From NCBI GenBank assembly GCA_013398055.1, contig VZRS01007674.1, positions 250,653 through 314,652 of the forward strand: a stretch of DNA of 64,000 nucleotides. The letters run 5' to 3'. Under the pieces are notes generated by a model, which searched no databases, was not told where the DNA came from, and was given only the letters and a program-made list of their open reading frames with translations. A program made the position numbers and the translations under genes. This stretch comes from Ifrita kowaldi. Taxonomy: Eukaryota > Chordata > Aves > Passeriformes > Cinclosomatidae. Numbering within the stretch: the stretch's first letter is position 1; the number at the start of each line of letters is the position of its first letter. Positions 1 to 12,893 of the stretch are shown here, piece after piece.

Positions 1-1310
1 CTTTGTTACTTGCTATGGCTGAGTTGACCTAAGGATTGGTAGGAGAATTAAGCTGTAAGTCTTCTGAGGCAGCAATTCTTTGTTTGACTCTGCACTATAT
101 AAACATCAATATGGGTGGCAGCCCATAAATGAGATCTAGGCATGCTGCTATATGTGTATGATACAAGTGTTAGATGAGTGTTCTGCATTGTTCAGTCTTT
201 TTCTGTTCTGAAATGGTACATTCTTCATTGGTCATGCCTTCAAGGTTTCATCTATGGGGAATTGTACTTCATAGTGACAAACTTTTTTATTTTTTATTTT
301 TTAAAGCTGGATGTTTGCAGTGTGATAGCAGCCATTATATAGCTAGGATGAGCTGTGCAAGAATGAGAAATGTGATTCATGTTGTAAATGATTTAAATGT
401 GATGCTTTCCATATGCAGGGTATATATCCTTCTCTCTGAGTAAGACACAGATCTCATGCAAGTCATGGGTTCTATGTTTTTTGCAAAACATCTGTGAGTT
501 CTGACCTTTCCAGGCTTGTGTGCATATGAGTGAGAGCACTGGTGTGCTCACAAACTGTGGAACAAACTTCACAGAGAATAACAGAGTAAATCTTGGAATG
601 CATGAGAAAAGCTAATGGATTGGGAGGCCAGTGGCAACACGGGGTGTCACAAAAGGCCAGACCAATTTCCCAAGGCATTGAGTTGTTTTAGCTAGTCCAA
701 CTGCAATGGAGGCGTTGTCAGGGTTTCTCAATTTTCTGAGTTATGCAGCTGCTGTTTCTAAAGTTATTCAAGTGCAAGAATGATATGAAAGCAAAGCACT
801 GGGACTGTTCCAAACTGTTTTACATTAGAGTCGTACCTAGCACAAGCTGTGTCTGCAGTGCCTGAACTATTGTCTAATCCGTGAAACAGACCTGTGAGTG
901 CTGGCTGACAGTGTGAGGGACACAGAATGAAGCAGCATCATTCAAATCCTTCAGTTTTAATTCAAATAGTCGGTCATTAACAAATTCCATAAGTGTCAAA
1001 GGCGTTTATCTGGTCTGATCCCATTTTAACTTGGACTGTTGCCTTGCTTGTCTCCTGGCTACTCAGGGCTGCACTTTTCCTCTTGTCCGAGAGTGCACAT
1101 TCTTTCTCTTTAATGCCTTCCCTGTATTACTAGCTTTTCTTTGTTAAAGCTCTCTCAAACTTTGTTCACTTCTGTTTCTGCTCTCCCCTCACTTCTTTGT
1201 AACCAAGCCCAATCACCTTTTTTACAGCCAGCCTTCGTGCTTCTATTTGTAGCGCTTTACCTGTTCCTGTATCTGGTGGTCATGATTGCCTACTAAATTA
1301 TTTCCTGATA
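1..1310. other. Non-coding stretch, nothing recognised
   Basis: Both strands are full of stops and the longest open frame is under 90 codons. The only simple structure is a perfect three-copy repeat of TTTTTTA at 283-303. No splice-bounded coding segment, RNA gene or transposon end was recognised. Composition is AT-rich with few CpGs, typical of vertebrate intergenic or intronic DNA. Confidence 0.6.
283..303. repeat. (TTTTTTA)3 short tandem repeat
   Basis: Three exact 7-bp units lie back to back in a T-rich stretch. It is probably a slippage product or an old oligo(T) tail that mutated. No retroelement body could be recognised on either side. Confidence 0.8.
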
Positions 1311-1319
1311 TTGTCCTCT

Positions 1320-1349
1320 CCCCTCCTCCACCCCTGCTCCCCCCCACCC
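1320..1349 (-). other. G-quadruplex motif (minus strand)
   Basis: The plus strand carries four C-runs of 4, 4, 7 and 3 at 1320-1323, 1331-1334, 1339-1345 and 1347-1349, separated by spacers of 7, 4 and 1. The minus strand therefore meets the standard rule of four runs of at least three G with loops of 1-7. The plus strand is the matching i-motif candidate. Whether it folds in a cell is not shown by sequence. Confidence 0.75.
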
Positions 1350-4300
1350 TGAAGCCTCCAGTATGGGCCTGTTGAAGGGAAACTGCTACCATTCTTCCAG
1401 TTTGAAAAGACTGAATGGAGAAAAAACACACTAAACAACCCAAATGTCTTGAGATGGCATCTCCCTAAGACCTGCACCAAATTCCCTGGAAGCAGAAAGT
1501 GTTTTTCATAGTGTATAGAAAAAGTTGCTGATTGCTAAATGCTTCAGACTGGATCACAGCTCCACCACAACTGCATTAGGATAGTCACACTCCTGCCTTG
1601 CTGTATCTGCAGCAAGTTAGATGACAGACTGAGCTTTTTGTGTAATTCTGAGAAGAACGGTTTTGATGTGTCTCTAGCAAAGTTTGGCTAATGAGCTGAA
1701 GATGTAGCACAGCTGCAAAATATTTTTACTTGCATGCTACAAGAATGTTCTTTCAATTTATTTGCACCTTGCAAGCAGAATTTAACAAAAATTCCACCAT
1801 TAATTTTTTTGTTGAAGTCCAAGTAGGTGATGCAAGATCATAGCCTAGTGCCAGGAAAATCACTGAACTTATGGAATAAATCTGTTGAGCTGTAGGCTTC
1901 TGAGGGTCATCAGCTTGATCATGAGCAGGCTGAAGAAGGGTTGTAACTGCTTTTCTAGAAGCTAGAGTGAAAGACAGACCCTAAATGATTTGATTGTTAT
2001 AACAGGCTATGATACAGAAAAAGTTGCAGACTTACATGCTGTGGACCTTTTCAGATTGGTGAAAGCCATATGGTTACTGAGGATACTTGTACAGCCCAAC
2101 AAAAGTCTTGGCAATATTGCTATGACAGGAGTCACTAGATGGCAACATTACCTGTACTCTTACAAATCCATGTGTATGGGCATTGTCCAGCCTTTGGAAG
2201 AGGTGTGCCTTGTTCTGTGGAGGTCTTTCTTCTTCAGTGGAGTTCAGGCCAGCCATAGGGGCTTTCCAACCCCTTTCTGAATGGGGGGATTACTTGAATG
2301 CTGGTAACTGCATACAGAGTGTCCAGCAAGCCACTCTGTATGGTGTACCCACCAATTTCTTTTCACATAACTGTGCCAGAAGCACAGAGTGATTTAGTGT
2401 GTATGTATCCTACTCAGCTGTGCCTGCCATCAGTGGGAAAATTGTAGCAGGGGGTGGATGGGAGGTAGCAGTCAACTGGAGGTGTTTCTGTAGCCCCACT
2501 CACTTAAATCTGCCAGAAAATGTGAGTTAAGACCTCTTTTAATCTTTTGACTGGAGGCTGTACTGCCAGGGCTTCACATCTGCTACTACTCAGAGAAGCT
2601 GAGAGTATCCCTCTTCGTTCTGGCCTTGGCAGGTTTTGCACATGGTTCTGATTTTGTGTGAAGTTGATTTTAGGTATGTGCCATAGAGGATGTGCTAATC
2701 TACCAAAAAAAAAATTAATAGGATTTCAATTTAGGATTTTAATGCCTCCATGAGAAGTAGGATTAAGAATAATGCTCTAGATTTAGCTGTTTACAGTTGA
2801 TTGAGAAGCTGGCTAGATAAGGTATGTTATATTAAAAACTGTGGGTGCTGGACTTGGCTCATTTTGTTGAAGGCTTCCTTGTTGGAACTCAGCAACAATG
2901 TTTTAGTAAAATTTGGCTTCTTTCTTAAATTCAAATTTTCACTGACAAATTTATGCCTGGTTCACACAGGTTATCTGGAAATCACAGAACTTTTGAAGTA
3001 TGCAAAAAGTCTGCCTTTCTGCCCTTTTTGCTGCAGATGTTGTTTCTATTATTAACTGTTTTGACTAAAACATTTCATTGAAAAAATCTTAGGGGGACCC
3101 CAACTCAGAAAAGTCCAGCACAGTAAATTATTTCTTCTTAATTTACAATTGAATGCAAAATAATAAATAATTGAGTTCTGAGAGTAAACGCAGAATCAAT
3201 CAAAACTTCGCTAATGGACTTTTATTAAAATATTTTAATTTGGGGCTATTTATTTTAAATGCTGACATTTCTAGCAACCATAAAGAATATTATTTGGAAC
3301 AGATTAGTAGTCTTCCTTTTCTGCATATTGTTCAAAGTTTCTCACTGTGATGAGGACATTGTACTTTTCGTTCTTTCAGCCACATATCCCATCAGGAAAG
3401 TGCATCCCAGGCTCACAGGCGGGATGGCCTTTTCTCAACTCTATAGTCAGTAGAGTAAGTCTGAGAAACATTAGTTTTCCCTCACTTGCATCATATTTTC
3501 TATTTGTGAACTAATTCTTCTTGAAGAAAAGTCAAAAACCTATTGTAAGTAACACATCCCTGAAATGGGAAATACTGTCAGAAACAGCTTCATCTTGCAA
3601 ATAAACAATAGAAATACAGACTTTTTTTTTTTCCTCACTAAGGAGAAAACTCACACAGCCCCTTTGGAGGTCATTGCATTTTCTCTTATCATCCTGAAAA
3701 AAAAGAGACTTGTGCAATATGAGCTATTGAGCAATAATATAGATTGATAGCCACACAGCTGTGCTCCTCCCCCCATCAGTCCCATACGCTGGTGCTCAAC
3801 TCCCTGGATGGATTTTGTGCATAGACATTTAGGCATAACATCTTACAGGATTCAATGCAATATTCTACTAGTAAAGATTCATCAGAGCAGGACAACAGCT
3901 GATGGAGAAGGCATCTGTCTATCAATTGGCATTATTTGTCCAGCAAGTGCTAACAGAAAAAAGAGGAGAAATCTGGTATTTCTTTCTTCTGAAGTGCCAA
4001 ACACTTACTTGAAATACTAAAATTGTATTCACTAGCAACAGCACCTATATGGGCTGCTTGCTCTGTACTTACTAAGCTGCTGGATCCAAGTGGTGTTACT
4101 GAAAGCCCAGGCTGAGGACTGCCAGGCCAATTTGCTTTGCAGAGCACCAGAGTTTTTCCTGACTTTTATTTGCCCTTGGTGAGGGCCTCTGGTGAGCACT
4201 AGTGCTGCTGCTCCTCATATCGAGTGAGGAAATTGAAATGTACTTGAATTAGAAACAGATGACTGGAATTTAGAGATGAGTTAAAACTGTTATAAGAAAA

Positions 4301-7300
4301 AGGGCAAGAGTGTTATCATTAGTCTGTCTTGAGATTTGTTTGCTTATGGTACATAGTAGAGTCATTTCTTATAGCTTTAAAAAGTAACCAAAGAGACATG
4401 AAACCAGTGCAGATACAAACAGTACTCTTGGATTTGATGTCTACAGTTCAGTCTTAGATCCAACATGTCCCAAAGCAAAATGCCAGAGCCTGATTCTCTG
4501 CTGGTCCAGATCTTGCACAGGTATGATTTCAGTGGAATCAGTAAGATGGATTCAAACTGAGATGTGAAGTAATAGATGACATTGGAATTATTTCCTCTCT
4601 GCCTGCTGAAAATTTGGCTAGCCTCCTTGCTTTAATAATGAGACAATTAAAATACGTAATAGAATCTGTCTCCTTAATTTTCTACAAGTTTGAGTCACTA
4701 TTTATAGTCCTAAACTATAGGACTTGGTTCCATCTGTTTCACAAGCTTGAATTTGATGATGAACTTCTTTTTTTTCCTGTGGTCTCTTAGCTATCAGCAT
4801 CCCTAAAGGATACTAAAATGAAACCTTCCAAGGAGGAAAGTGGTCCCCATTACTTTTTGGATGCTTTGTCCAGTGCTGGCTGTGCTCCAGGAGTGTGGTG
4901 ATGTTGACATCCACTGCACTGATGTGTTGGTTGATGTAACACTGCTGAACGACTTGGAGAGCCTTGGTTTTCCAAAGGCATATAGCAACTGAAAAAAAAA
5001 AGTGAAACAAATCCAGTAACAGATTAGTTCAGATACTAAAGACAAACGAGGCTTTCTGTACGTAACGCTTGGTTCTCACCCTGTCCTTTGGAGCCCTTAG
5101 CTGTTAGCTGAGACTCTCTGTGTTTTAAGTACTGTGAAGGGGTGTACTAAAGCCTCTGATCAAATGAACACAGAACTGCGGATAATTAATTCCTGTTACA
5201 GCTCCAGGAGTTGAAGAGTAACTTGTGCCAAAGCACAGCAGAAGGACAGAACAATTTTAGTGCTGCAAGCAGCAGAGTGTTCGGCAGGTTCATACTTCTT
5301 GTTTCAGAAAAGCCTAGGTGGAAGGGGTGATGGAAACACTCACTTTAGTGCCACAGACTGGTTTTGTTTGGCCAAGATCAGTCTAAGGTAATGGAGAGAA
5401 CTCTGATCTCAGAAGTGATTGTGATGGAAGCAGTCAAATTGTTGTGTGTGCAAGATGTGAGGGTATCAGAGGATTTTGACAAAACTCATGGAAACTTGTG
5501 AGCGTATTTTCAGGACCAGCACCTTTTTTGCTGTACAGTGATCTGTGCAGAGGACCCTCACCTGGAGCTCCATAATCATCTGTAATTGTAATGGATTATT
5601 TGAGCTAGTAATATAAATATTTTCATTTCAAGTATTCCTTTTTTTCCCAAAATGCAGTTTTGTTGAATTTCCTGTATTTCATAGGAACATAAAGATCATA
5701 AGCCTTTGGGGATTTTTTCACTGGGGAAAATGTATTCCTTTCCATCCTTTGACACATCTTAATTTAGACTTTAAAATGCTAGAGAATATTTTAAATTACT
5801 TCCTGTTTTAATGTAAAATACATGCATTTAGCAGTGTAATCTATTGTTATGGATATAAGCTAACTTTATTCAGTTCTTTCTAGAAAGTTTCAAACTCTAG
5901 CCTATCACTTGGGATGTCTTTTGTTTCCCTGCCTATGAAACAAACTCTGATTTCTGACCAGCCTTCCGTATAAGAAAGGACTGTAGAGCATCTAGTGTGC
6001 TGCTCATGATGTTTCTTTGCTCTAGGAGGGGTGTGTGTCTACATGGGGGAACAAAAGAAGAGTTGCTTTCCCCATTGAAGCCATACGGTGTTTTTGGTAG
6101 CAAGTCTAAAGCCTGTTGGCACTAATGCAGAGTGCACAGTCACAATATCAACCTGCCCAGAGAAAAGACGTTTGGTCGGGTCTTGTGCAGCACTGCTCAG
6201 GGGGGTCGCTGGCTTTTCTGCCTTTCTGCCTGCTTTCCACCCCATTCAGTCGCAGGAGCTGCCAGGTTATCCTGACCCAAGTGCAGCTTAGACTCCCTGT
6301 TGGTGAAGGGTGAGGGTCACTGCATTTTTCCTTTATTTTGCTCCGTGCCCAGACTGGCGTGCCAGGCAGCTGGTGTGGCCTGACACAGCTGAACTCGCAC
6401 TGCCCTCTCTTAAGGAAATGCTTGAGGCATTGTCAGCTTTAGGACAGATTTAAATGTCTGTTGCACTAATTAAGTTGTGCAAAGGAAAAATGCTGAAGAT
6501 CTGCATGTCTGGCTATTATGACTTTTCCAAGTAATTACTAATGTTTGACATGCAGGAACTGCCAGTTTTTGAATTGCTATTTTGTTATTGTTAAATTATA
6601 GTAAGAAATTACTTTGTCTCCATAACATTCTCTAAAATTGAAAGTACAATTAACAAAAAATCAAATTTTCCAGTTTGTTGCAAAGAAGCATCTGCAAAAA
6701 TACTCTAGAGGACATGATGATAACCACAGTCTGCAGCTGTTGTGTTGCTGAGAGCTGATCTCAGATCTGTGGTTGATGTTGATTTCAATTTTGTGCTTCA
6801 TGTAGGGATTCAACTTTATAAATAAAAGTCTTACTCCAAAATGTTGTATCCACTCTTTGAATAGGGGACAGATTTGACAGTCTAGAAATAACCTTGTTAA
6901 TAATTAGGTCATTTACTCAACAATTCTTAATCGTAAATTTCATCACTGTGCACTACTTTTTGGAGAGCACCGGAACTCCAAAACAGAGTAGCAGTTAAAA
7001 TCGTATTTTACCATGGTTAAAATTAATTTAAAATCTCAGAGGCAGGCTGTGTTTGAAGAAACATTTTTAGAAGAAAGGATGACTTGTTACCACTACTTAT
7101 CAGACTGGAACGTGTTGGCGGGGTGCTTTCCACCTGAGAAATTACTCTTCAGAGTTTCATGATGCCTTTTGTAATGACAGAGTTCAGACTTAGGGATCCT
7201 GGAACAAAGACAGCTTTAACTCAAGTTTGTACAATTAGGACCCTGGGTTTGTAGCCTTACTAATTATGATTACAGTGTTACAGTTTATCATGGAAGGGCA

Positions 7301-8984
7301 CCCAACGATTATTTGGCTCCTTTTGAGAATCTCAATCCTTATGCATAGCTTTCCACTAGGAAACATCTGTTCCTGAGTGGTCTGACTTTGAACCTCAACT
7401 TCCTATCACGTCCAATGCAAAGATGTCTCCTGCTGGTGCTTATTAAAGAAGAAAAAAAGAGAAAAGTATGCTTGGTTAATAATGCCATGCTTTGGGGATT
7501 TCACTTGTCGTCTACGGGGTCATGAAAGAAAAAATTCCCCACAGTAAGTCATAATTTGATGTGTGTGTTTTGGGTTCTCTGGTCTTTCTCCGGAGCACAG
7601 GACACTAACCACAGTAAAAGAAGGGATTTAGGCAGGGTACATTCTTTGAGACGCATTACATTTTCAGGGATCTGGTTCATGTTTTCTTGTAGACATGTTT
7701 GGGGCTAAGACTGCCAGCTTTTAGGTCAAATCTCTTTTGATTGTCAGGGTTTATTGGATTTTTTTTTCTCTTCTATGCAGATTCACTGGACTGTTAGTTT
7801 CTTGAATGGGCCGAAGGCTGCTTCAGGTCAGACTGAGATGAATTAGGTGTCTCTGCAATTAAACTACTATCTAATCTGATGTTGCAAACTAATAAAATAC
7901 TTTGCTACAATATGTGTATACTGGAAGCTCCTAAGTCTGATGTGCTCTTATTCTTTCTGCAAAAAAGTTATGAAAACCTCTCTGTCACTTCTAATCTGAT
8001 TGGCAATAATATGCAGTCTTGCTTCAAGCTTCCAAGAGTCTCCCTTAACCTGTGCCAAAAAGTCCAAAAGCTGCATGTAAAGCTGTGATTACAGTCTTTC
8101 ATTGCACTTGAAGAAAAAGTTTTCCCCAAAGAAATTGCATTATGATTTCATGGACTCATAGCTACAACATAACAGAAAAGGAAAAACATACAATTCTGCT
8201 GCAAAGGTGATATGTAGCACAGTTTAGAGGACCTGATAGAAAGAAAAAAGCTAGACTTAATGCTTTTACTAATCTTTGTATACTTCTGTTCTTCTAAGAG
8301 AAGCCTTTCTCTTGGAAATACAGTGAACTTTGCTACACTCTCTTGGGCTATAGCTATGTGTCTGACAGGTCGTCAACATCTATTTGAACTCCTCTGAGTC
8401 GGAAGGTATCTTCAGTATAAAGTTTAAAAGTGGTCTAATTTTGTTAATCTTTGATTAAATGGCCTCTAAAATGAATTTGATGCCTAAAGTCTAATCACAG
8501 TCACTTTAGAGGAAATGCAACCTTTAAAGGGAACTGATTTTAGTACTGATTTTTTTGAATGGGAGCATTTGAAAGGGATTTTGAAAGATGCAAGAGAAAT
8601 AACTGCATTGAAGTACAATTAAATTTGTATCATGGACCCGGATGCATAAAATTTAAAGATTAAGAGGCAAAAATGGATTCTTTGAACCTTGTGCTTAGAA
8701 GTGGAGTCCTTACTGTTTTCTGTTTCATACAAGCAGTAAAGAACAGCTGCTGCTCCAATAAATCAGAGCTCCATCAAGAATTGAGAAGGTGAATATACTG
8801 TACTAGGGGAATATGGGACAAGAAAACAAGGAGAATAGGAATTGTTTGCCCTTTACTCAGAACCACAGTGGTGGTGGGAATGGAGTAGAATAAAGGAGGG
8901 GTGGAGCAGAAGAGACCCAGAGAAGAAAGACCCTAAAATTGGAGTGCAAAGCCTTTACAATATTCAGTGTAGATGGACTGCAGG
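1350..8984. other. Non-coding stretch with AT-only palindrome
   Basis: No open frame exceeds about 96 codons and none resembles a known protein. Minor items are an 11-T run at 3622-3632 and a 16-bp A/T-only palindrome at 3224-3239. Some AT-rich parts, for example 5600-5900 and 6540-7030, contain clusters of homeodomain-like ATTA words, but this is expected at such base composition. I see no tRNA, snRNA or transposon terminus. Confidence 0.55.
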
Positions 8985-8996
8985 AAAAAAAAAAAA
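8985..8996. repeat. A12 homopolymer
   Basis: Twelve consecutive A. No AATAAA signal lies within 30 bases upstream, so it does not look like the tail of a plus-strand retrocopy. Confidence 0.85.
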
Positions 8997-11760
8997 GCTG
9001 CTGAGGTAGTCTTGCTTTTATCTCTTTCCTGAGTGATGAATGTCAGGGCCTTTTTTCTGCCAGCCCAGTTTCTGTGCTGTCTTCACGCCTGAGGGTATTT
9101 GGCCTCCTGATACCTGCGAATGGAAGTAGCTGATAAGCGCTGTATGAGAACGTGCAGCTGTGACAGACCTCAGTGGTCTGCTGCATTATTTCCAAGCTCA
9201 GAGTGTCAAAATTTCCCTCCGTGTGTAATTGCTACTGAAACTCCCAATGATCTTTTTGCTGGGGACATGGAGTGTAGAGAAAGTTAAGTTACTCCTACTG
9301 CCACCCTGTTCTCTGAGCATGTTTAGTCTGGGGGTCTCTCCAGGTGTGTGAATGGAGTAGTGATAAGCTTTGCTGCATTGAATGCAATTCCTAGTATTCC
9401 GTTTCCTACTGCTTTGCTGGAGGCCTTCAGAGATTAATGGCTAGTCACAAACCTACTCATGCTTGTATGACAAGAAATGCTCTCTGAATTGTACATAATA
9501 TCACCCTTGGAAGGCAGAAGGAGTGAAAATCGCTAATTCTCCAGTCAGTAATAGTATTTTTTAATAATTTCTTTGTAAGCTCTATGAACAATCTCTGAAT
9601 ATTACTTTGTTTACAGCTCATTCTTGATTTAGGGTGGCTGCTCAGGTCTTTACCATACTATACCCCATGCAGGTCTGTGTATCTGCAGGGGATTGTATGA
9701 AATGTATGTTGGGAGAGAGATTGGCTCTGTAGTTTTACTGTCTAGGAGCTTCTATGTAACTACTTACATGAGAAACAGTACTCTTGTTTTCTAAGCATAA
9801 TAAATAAAATAATGAATGAGTATTTCTCATTTTATATCTCTTTTTTTTTTTTCTGGAGACAGGAAGAATCTGCAAGATTTATTCAAAATTTTTCTTTTAT
9901 GTAGTTAAGAGGTTAGATTTTAATGCAGTTGTAGCATTGGCTCCCTTATGTTTAGAAGTTTGTGAGACATTTGCTGTGAAAACATTTGTTTTCAAACCAC
10001 CACCACTCATGTTTTACACCTCTTCAGTACAAATTTTGTTCTGCTATCAGCATGTCATTGTTGCTACAGTACTGTCTCATGGATTACTATCAGTGCTTCA
10101 AGAATCTGTCAGCTAGGAGATCAAAGTCTATTTTGAAAGCCACTACTCTGACCCCTCCAGACTGGTGAGTAATCTGTACAATTGCTGTAGAATAAGGGTA
10201 ACTATGATAGAGGAGGTGTAAGGCATAGCACACTGGACTACAATGTATGTTTGAGATGTTCAAGTTGATTGTCAGCTACGTGGTATAGTAGGGTTAAAAC
10301 ATTTTGCCCCAAGATATAGTCCTTGATGTGTGTACACCTGGTGCATTTCTCTGCTTTGCTTTGTGCTCAAAGCTGTGCCATACCAGCTTCCTTGGGACCT
10401 TATGCTGAGATAGGGAAAGACAAAGATGGGGTGTAACTTTCATTTTTGTTGACTGTATTAGTCCCAAATGGCTAAACCTCTTTGTCTTTGCAATAGAGAT
10501 CAAATCCAGGAGTGGCCCTCACTTAAGGAAAATAAGTAATTTTAAGTCATTGATCTGAACCCTGGATTTCGTGAGAGACAACTCTTGTTTTGGTTTGTAG
10601 GACTGTGCTGGAATTGAAAAGACTCTTGGCACAACATAGAGCTAAATAACAACTTTGAGATTTGGCCCCTAGGAATTTCCTGTTTAAAAAATGCTGGGCT
10701 TGGCCATGAACTTCGTATATGCAGCACACACCACACCAGATGCGTGTTCTCTCTTTTGCAAAGCTGGGGGAACTGAAGGCACTCCTGGATTTTTGCAGGA
10801 TCTGCAGAAGCTCTGACAGCTGATAGATACCAACGTTGTATCCACAACTCATGAGCTGCCATAATAACATATATCATACTGCATAGCAATCAAGTAAGAT
10901 CTGTGGCTTTACTTAGGATATCTAGAGTTTAAATATAACACTGTGTACAAAACTTTTTTTTTCTTTTTTGCTTTATTTCACACTTACATAATTTTGAGGA
11001 TATGGAACAGCCAAGCATGATTTAAAATGTTAATTTGGATATAAGTATGTAAGGTTTCTGTGGTTCTTTGAAATAAAAAAAAAAGGAGTACCTGATTGCA
11101 GGATAATTTTTACCTCCCTAAAACTGGTTCACCCTAAGTTGTTGCAGAAGCTGCTTCAGGATCATCACCTGGGTATCTGTTCTTAAAACAAAGCTTTGAT
11201 TTGATTACAAATAGTGCCTCAGACATTTAAAAGCACATCTGATATAGTCCTGAATCCAATAAATATTTAAGGAGACTTAAAAAAAAACCCCACAAAACCC
11301 CAGAATCAACAAAATCACCTAGGAGAAACTGTAACGGAGCTGGGTGATTCAGCCCCTGAGACAGGAGGAGCTGATGATCAAAGAGTCAGCATAGAGAATT
11401 TGGGCAGGATTTGGAATGCTTCTCTTTCGAGCTCCTTGCAAATGCCCCAATGTAGAACCTCACAACCTTTCTGTTCAGCTTGGAGATATCCCATAGATAA
11501 AGTTCCGTACAAATATATGGCAGATGCTGTTCTGCACCAGCACAGTGCAGTCTAGGATAGGACAGCTGCTTCTGCTGCATTAGTCCAGGTTCACTGTTAA
11601 GGGGGTGTTAGGGCTTCAGCTGAGCAGCCTCTCTCTTGGCCTGGTTCACATTTCTAGTAGTAGTGACCTTCTTTTATTCCCAACCAGTTTTTTGAGTGTC
11701 TCATAATTATTTCCCTAATCTCTTTAGGAGAATATTAGTGGGCTCCAGTAAGATCTCACA
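8997..11760. other. Non-coding stretch, possible retrocopy tail
   Basis: No supported gene. Overlapping minus-strand open frames of 115 and 107 codons at 10542-10889 share DNA in different frames and resemble nothing known, so they are treated as chance. A T12 run with an antisense polyadenylation hexamer at 9841-9883 may be the tail of a decayed minus-strand retrocopy. A C/A-rich run with two ACCCC-like units lies near 11285-11303. Confidence 0.5.
9841..9883 (-). other. Possible retrocopy 3' tail, minus strand
   Basis: Read on the minus strand, an AATAAA hexamer (9878-9883) is followed after 25 bases by a run of twelve A (9841-9852). That is the order and spacing left by a reverse-transcribed, polyadenylated mRNA. 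The body that would lie at higher coordinates is not recognisable and no target-site duplication was found, so a chance pairing is quite possible. Confidence 0.25.
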
Positions 11761-11770
11761 AAACCCAGTG

Positions 11771-11800
11771 TTCGCGCGTGGGTGCATAAGGCGCATACGC
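11771..11800. other. Local CpG burst
   Basis: Five CpG dinucleotides fall within about 27 bases, three of them in an uninterrupted CGCGCG-type run, in surroundings that have almost none. Methylated vertebrate DNA normally loses CpG by deamination, so a cluster can mark a protected or very young sequence. It is far too short for a CpG island. Confidence 0.6.
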
Positions 11801-11866
11801 TACAATTTTCTTAGGGATATATCCTGTTTCTCGGCAGAAGAATTTAGATTTACATTTCTTCATTTC

Positions 11867-11888
11867 TTCTTGGCAAGTCTGCCAAGAA
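11867..11888. other. 9-bp inverted repeat, NFI-like
   Basis: Arms TTCTTGGCA and TGCCAAGAA pair perfectly around a 4-base loop. The arms contain TTGGC and GCCAA half sites spaced by 6 bases. Nuclear factor I prefers TTGGC-N5-GCCAA, so this is one base off the ideal spacing. It could equally be a small RNA or DNA hairpin. Confidence 0.6.
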
Positions 11889-11985
11889 TATTTCTTGCTT
11901 CTTCATCACACACTTTTGGGTTCTGGTACCTCCTGGTGTTTTGAGGAACAGTTTCCAAGTGGTCCACAGCTGGACTCCTACCTGA

Positions 11986-12471
11986 CCACGTGAAAATATA
12001 ACATTTGGGAATGATCTGATATGTATGGTTATATTACTTTGGGGGGTCTTGCTGGCCTTTTTACTTCAAGACTTGAGACATGACTGTTGTATATTTGCTT
12101 ACAAATTGTTTCATGACCTAAATGATACACAGATCCTAGCAGGCCATAGCTCCCCATGTCCTTCAACACTGTTACATTTCTGCTCCCTGGATCCCTTTTC
12201 TCACCTGGAGGCTTTGTACTCTTTGTTCTCTTTTGAAGACATTTGGAATTGCGGAAGCTTTCTCAATAAAAGTCAGACCCTGCTGACTGTAATTAAATCT
12301 TGTCTAAATAGTTTTAAGGTGTTTTGTTTATTTCTTCTCCCCTTAAGTATTATAAAAGATTTAAGCATATTTTCCCTGTTAACCCTTTGTGGTAGGAGGA
12401 GGAAAGTGTCATCTTTTTTGGGCTGTAGTAATAGTGGGATCAGCTGTAGTTATGATAGAAAGCAGATGTAG
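11986..12471 (+). other. 161-codon open stretch, probably chance
   Basis: The frame is open from a TGA at 11983-11985 to the stop at 12469-12471, with the first ATG at 12025 (148 codons). The translation is rich in Leu, Phe, Ser and Cys, which is what a T-rich strand gives in this frame. It has no recognisable domain. Under simple composition statistics a few runs this long are expected in 64 kb. I do not call it a gene. Confidence 0.1.
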
Positions 12472-12825
12472 TTTCCTGTTGGCTGAAGGTGTTTCAGGAC
12501 TGTGAATCCTCTTTAAAGGTGATCATCTTGTTCAGCATCTCTTCTTTTTCAGCAATTCCTCTTGACTAACTTAGATGGTTTCTTGCCCTAATTTTTGTCT
12601 AAATTGCCATCTTTGACACTAATTTCTTCTGATGTGCTCTACAGTGGGTATTGGGACTTAATTGAGGATTTTGGATTTCACTAGACACCAATCAATTTTT
12701 AAGCACAGGGCTGAGGACAAGCTCACTTACTTTTGAGTGAGGCAGCCTTGAAAACTATACAACCATTGGACTGAAAATTCTTCCCACTATATTTGTGCTT
12801 AAACTGGCAAAACCTCATGGCTGCT

Positions 12826-12837
12826 AAAAAAAAAAAA
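12826..12837. repeat. A12 homopolymer
   Basis: Twelve consecutive A with no polyadenylation hexamer just upstream. The A-rich patch at 12999-13040 lies about 160 bases further on. Confidence 0.85.
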
Positions 12838-12872
12838 TTAATCTTACCCAACTACAGGATGATAAAGCACTC

Positions 12873-12893
12873 TGTTTATTTAACAAATAAACA
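12873..12893. promoter_or_regulatory. Palindromic forkhead-like motif pair
   Basis: Arms TGTTTATTT and AAATAAACA are perfect reverse complements separated by three bases. Each contains the forkhead core TGTTTA (or TAAACA), placed head to head. Forkhead (FOX) proteins bind RTAAACA, and palindromic dimer arrangements are known for the family. The inverted repeat is certain; its use as a binding site is inferred from sequence alone, and AT-rich DNA yields such words easily. Confidence 0.45.

Noticed and set aside
3224..3239. 16-bp palindrome ATTAAAATATTTTAAT
   Set aside because: Made only of A and T, so symmetry is common by chance at this composition.
10219..10290. Possible MIR head near 'agcacactggactacaa'
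   Set aside because: Only one word matches; the following bases do not continue the pattern.
10542..10889. Two overlapping minus-strand frames of 115 and 107 codons
   Set aside because: Same DNA in two frames, neither resembling a protein; probably low stop density by chance.
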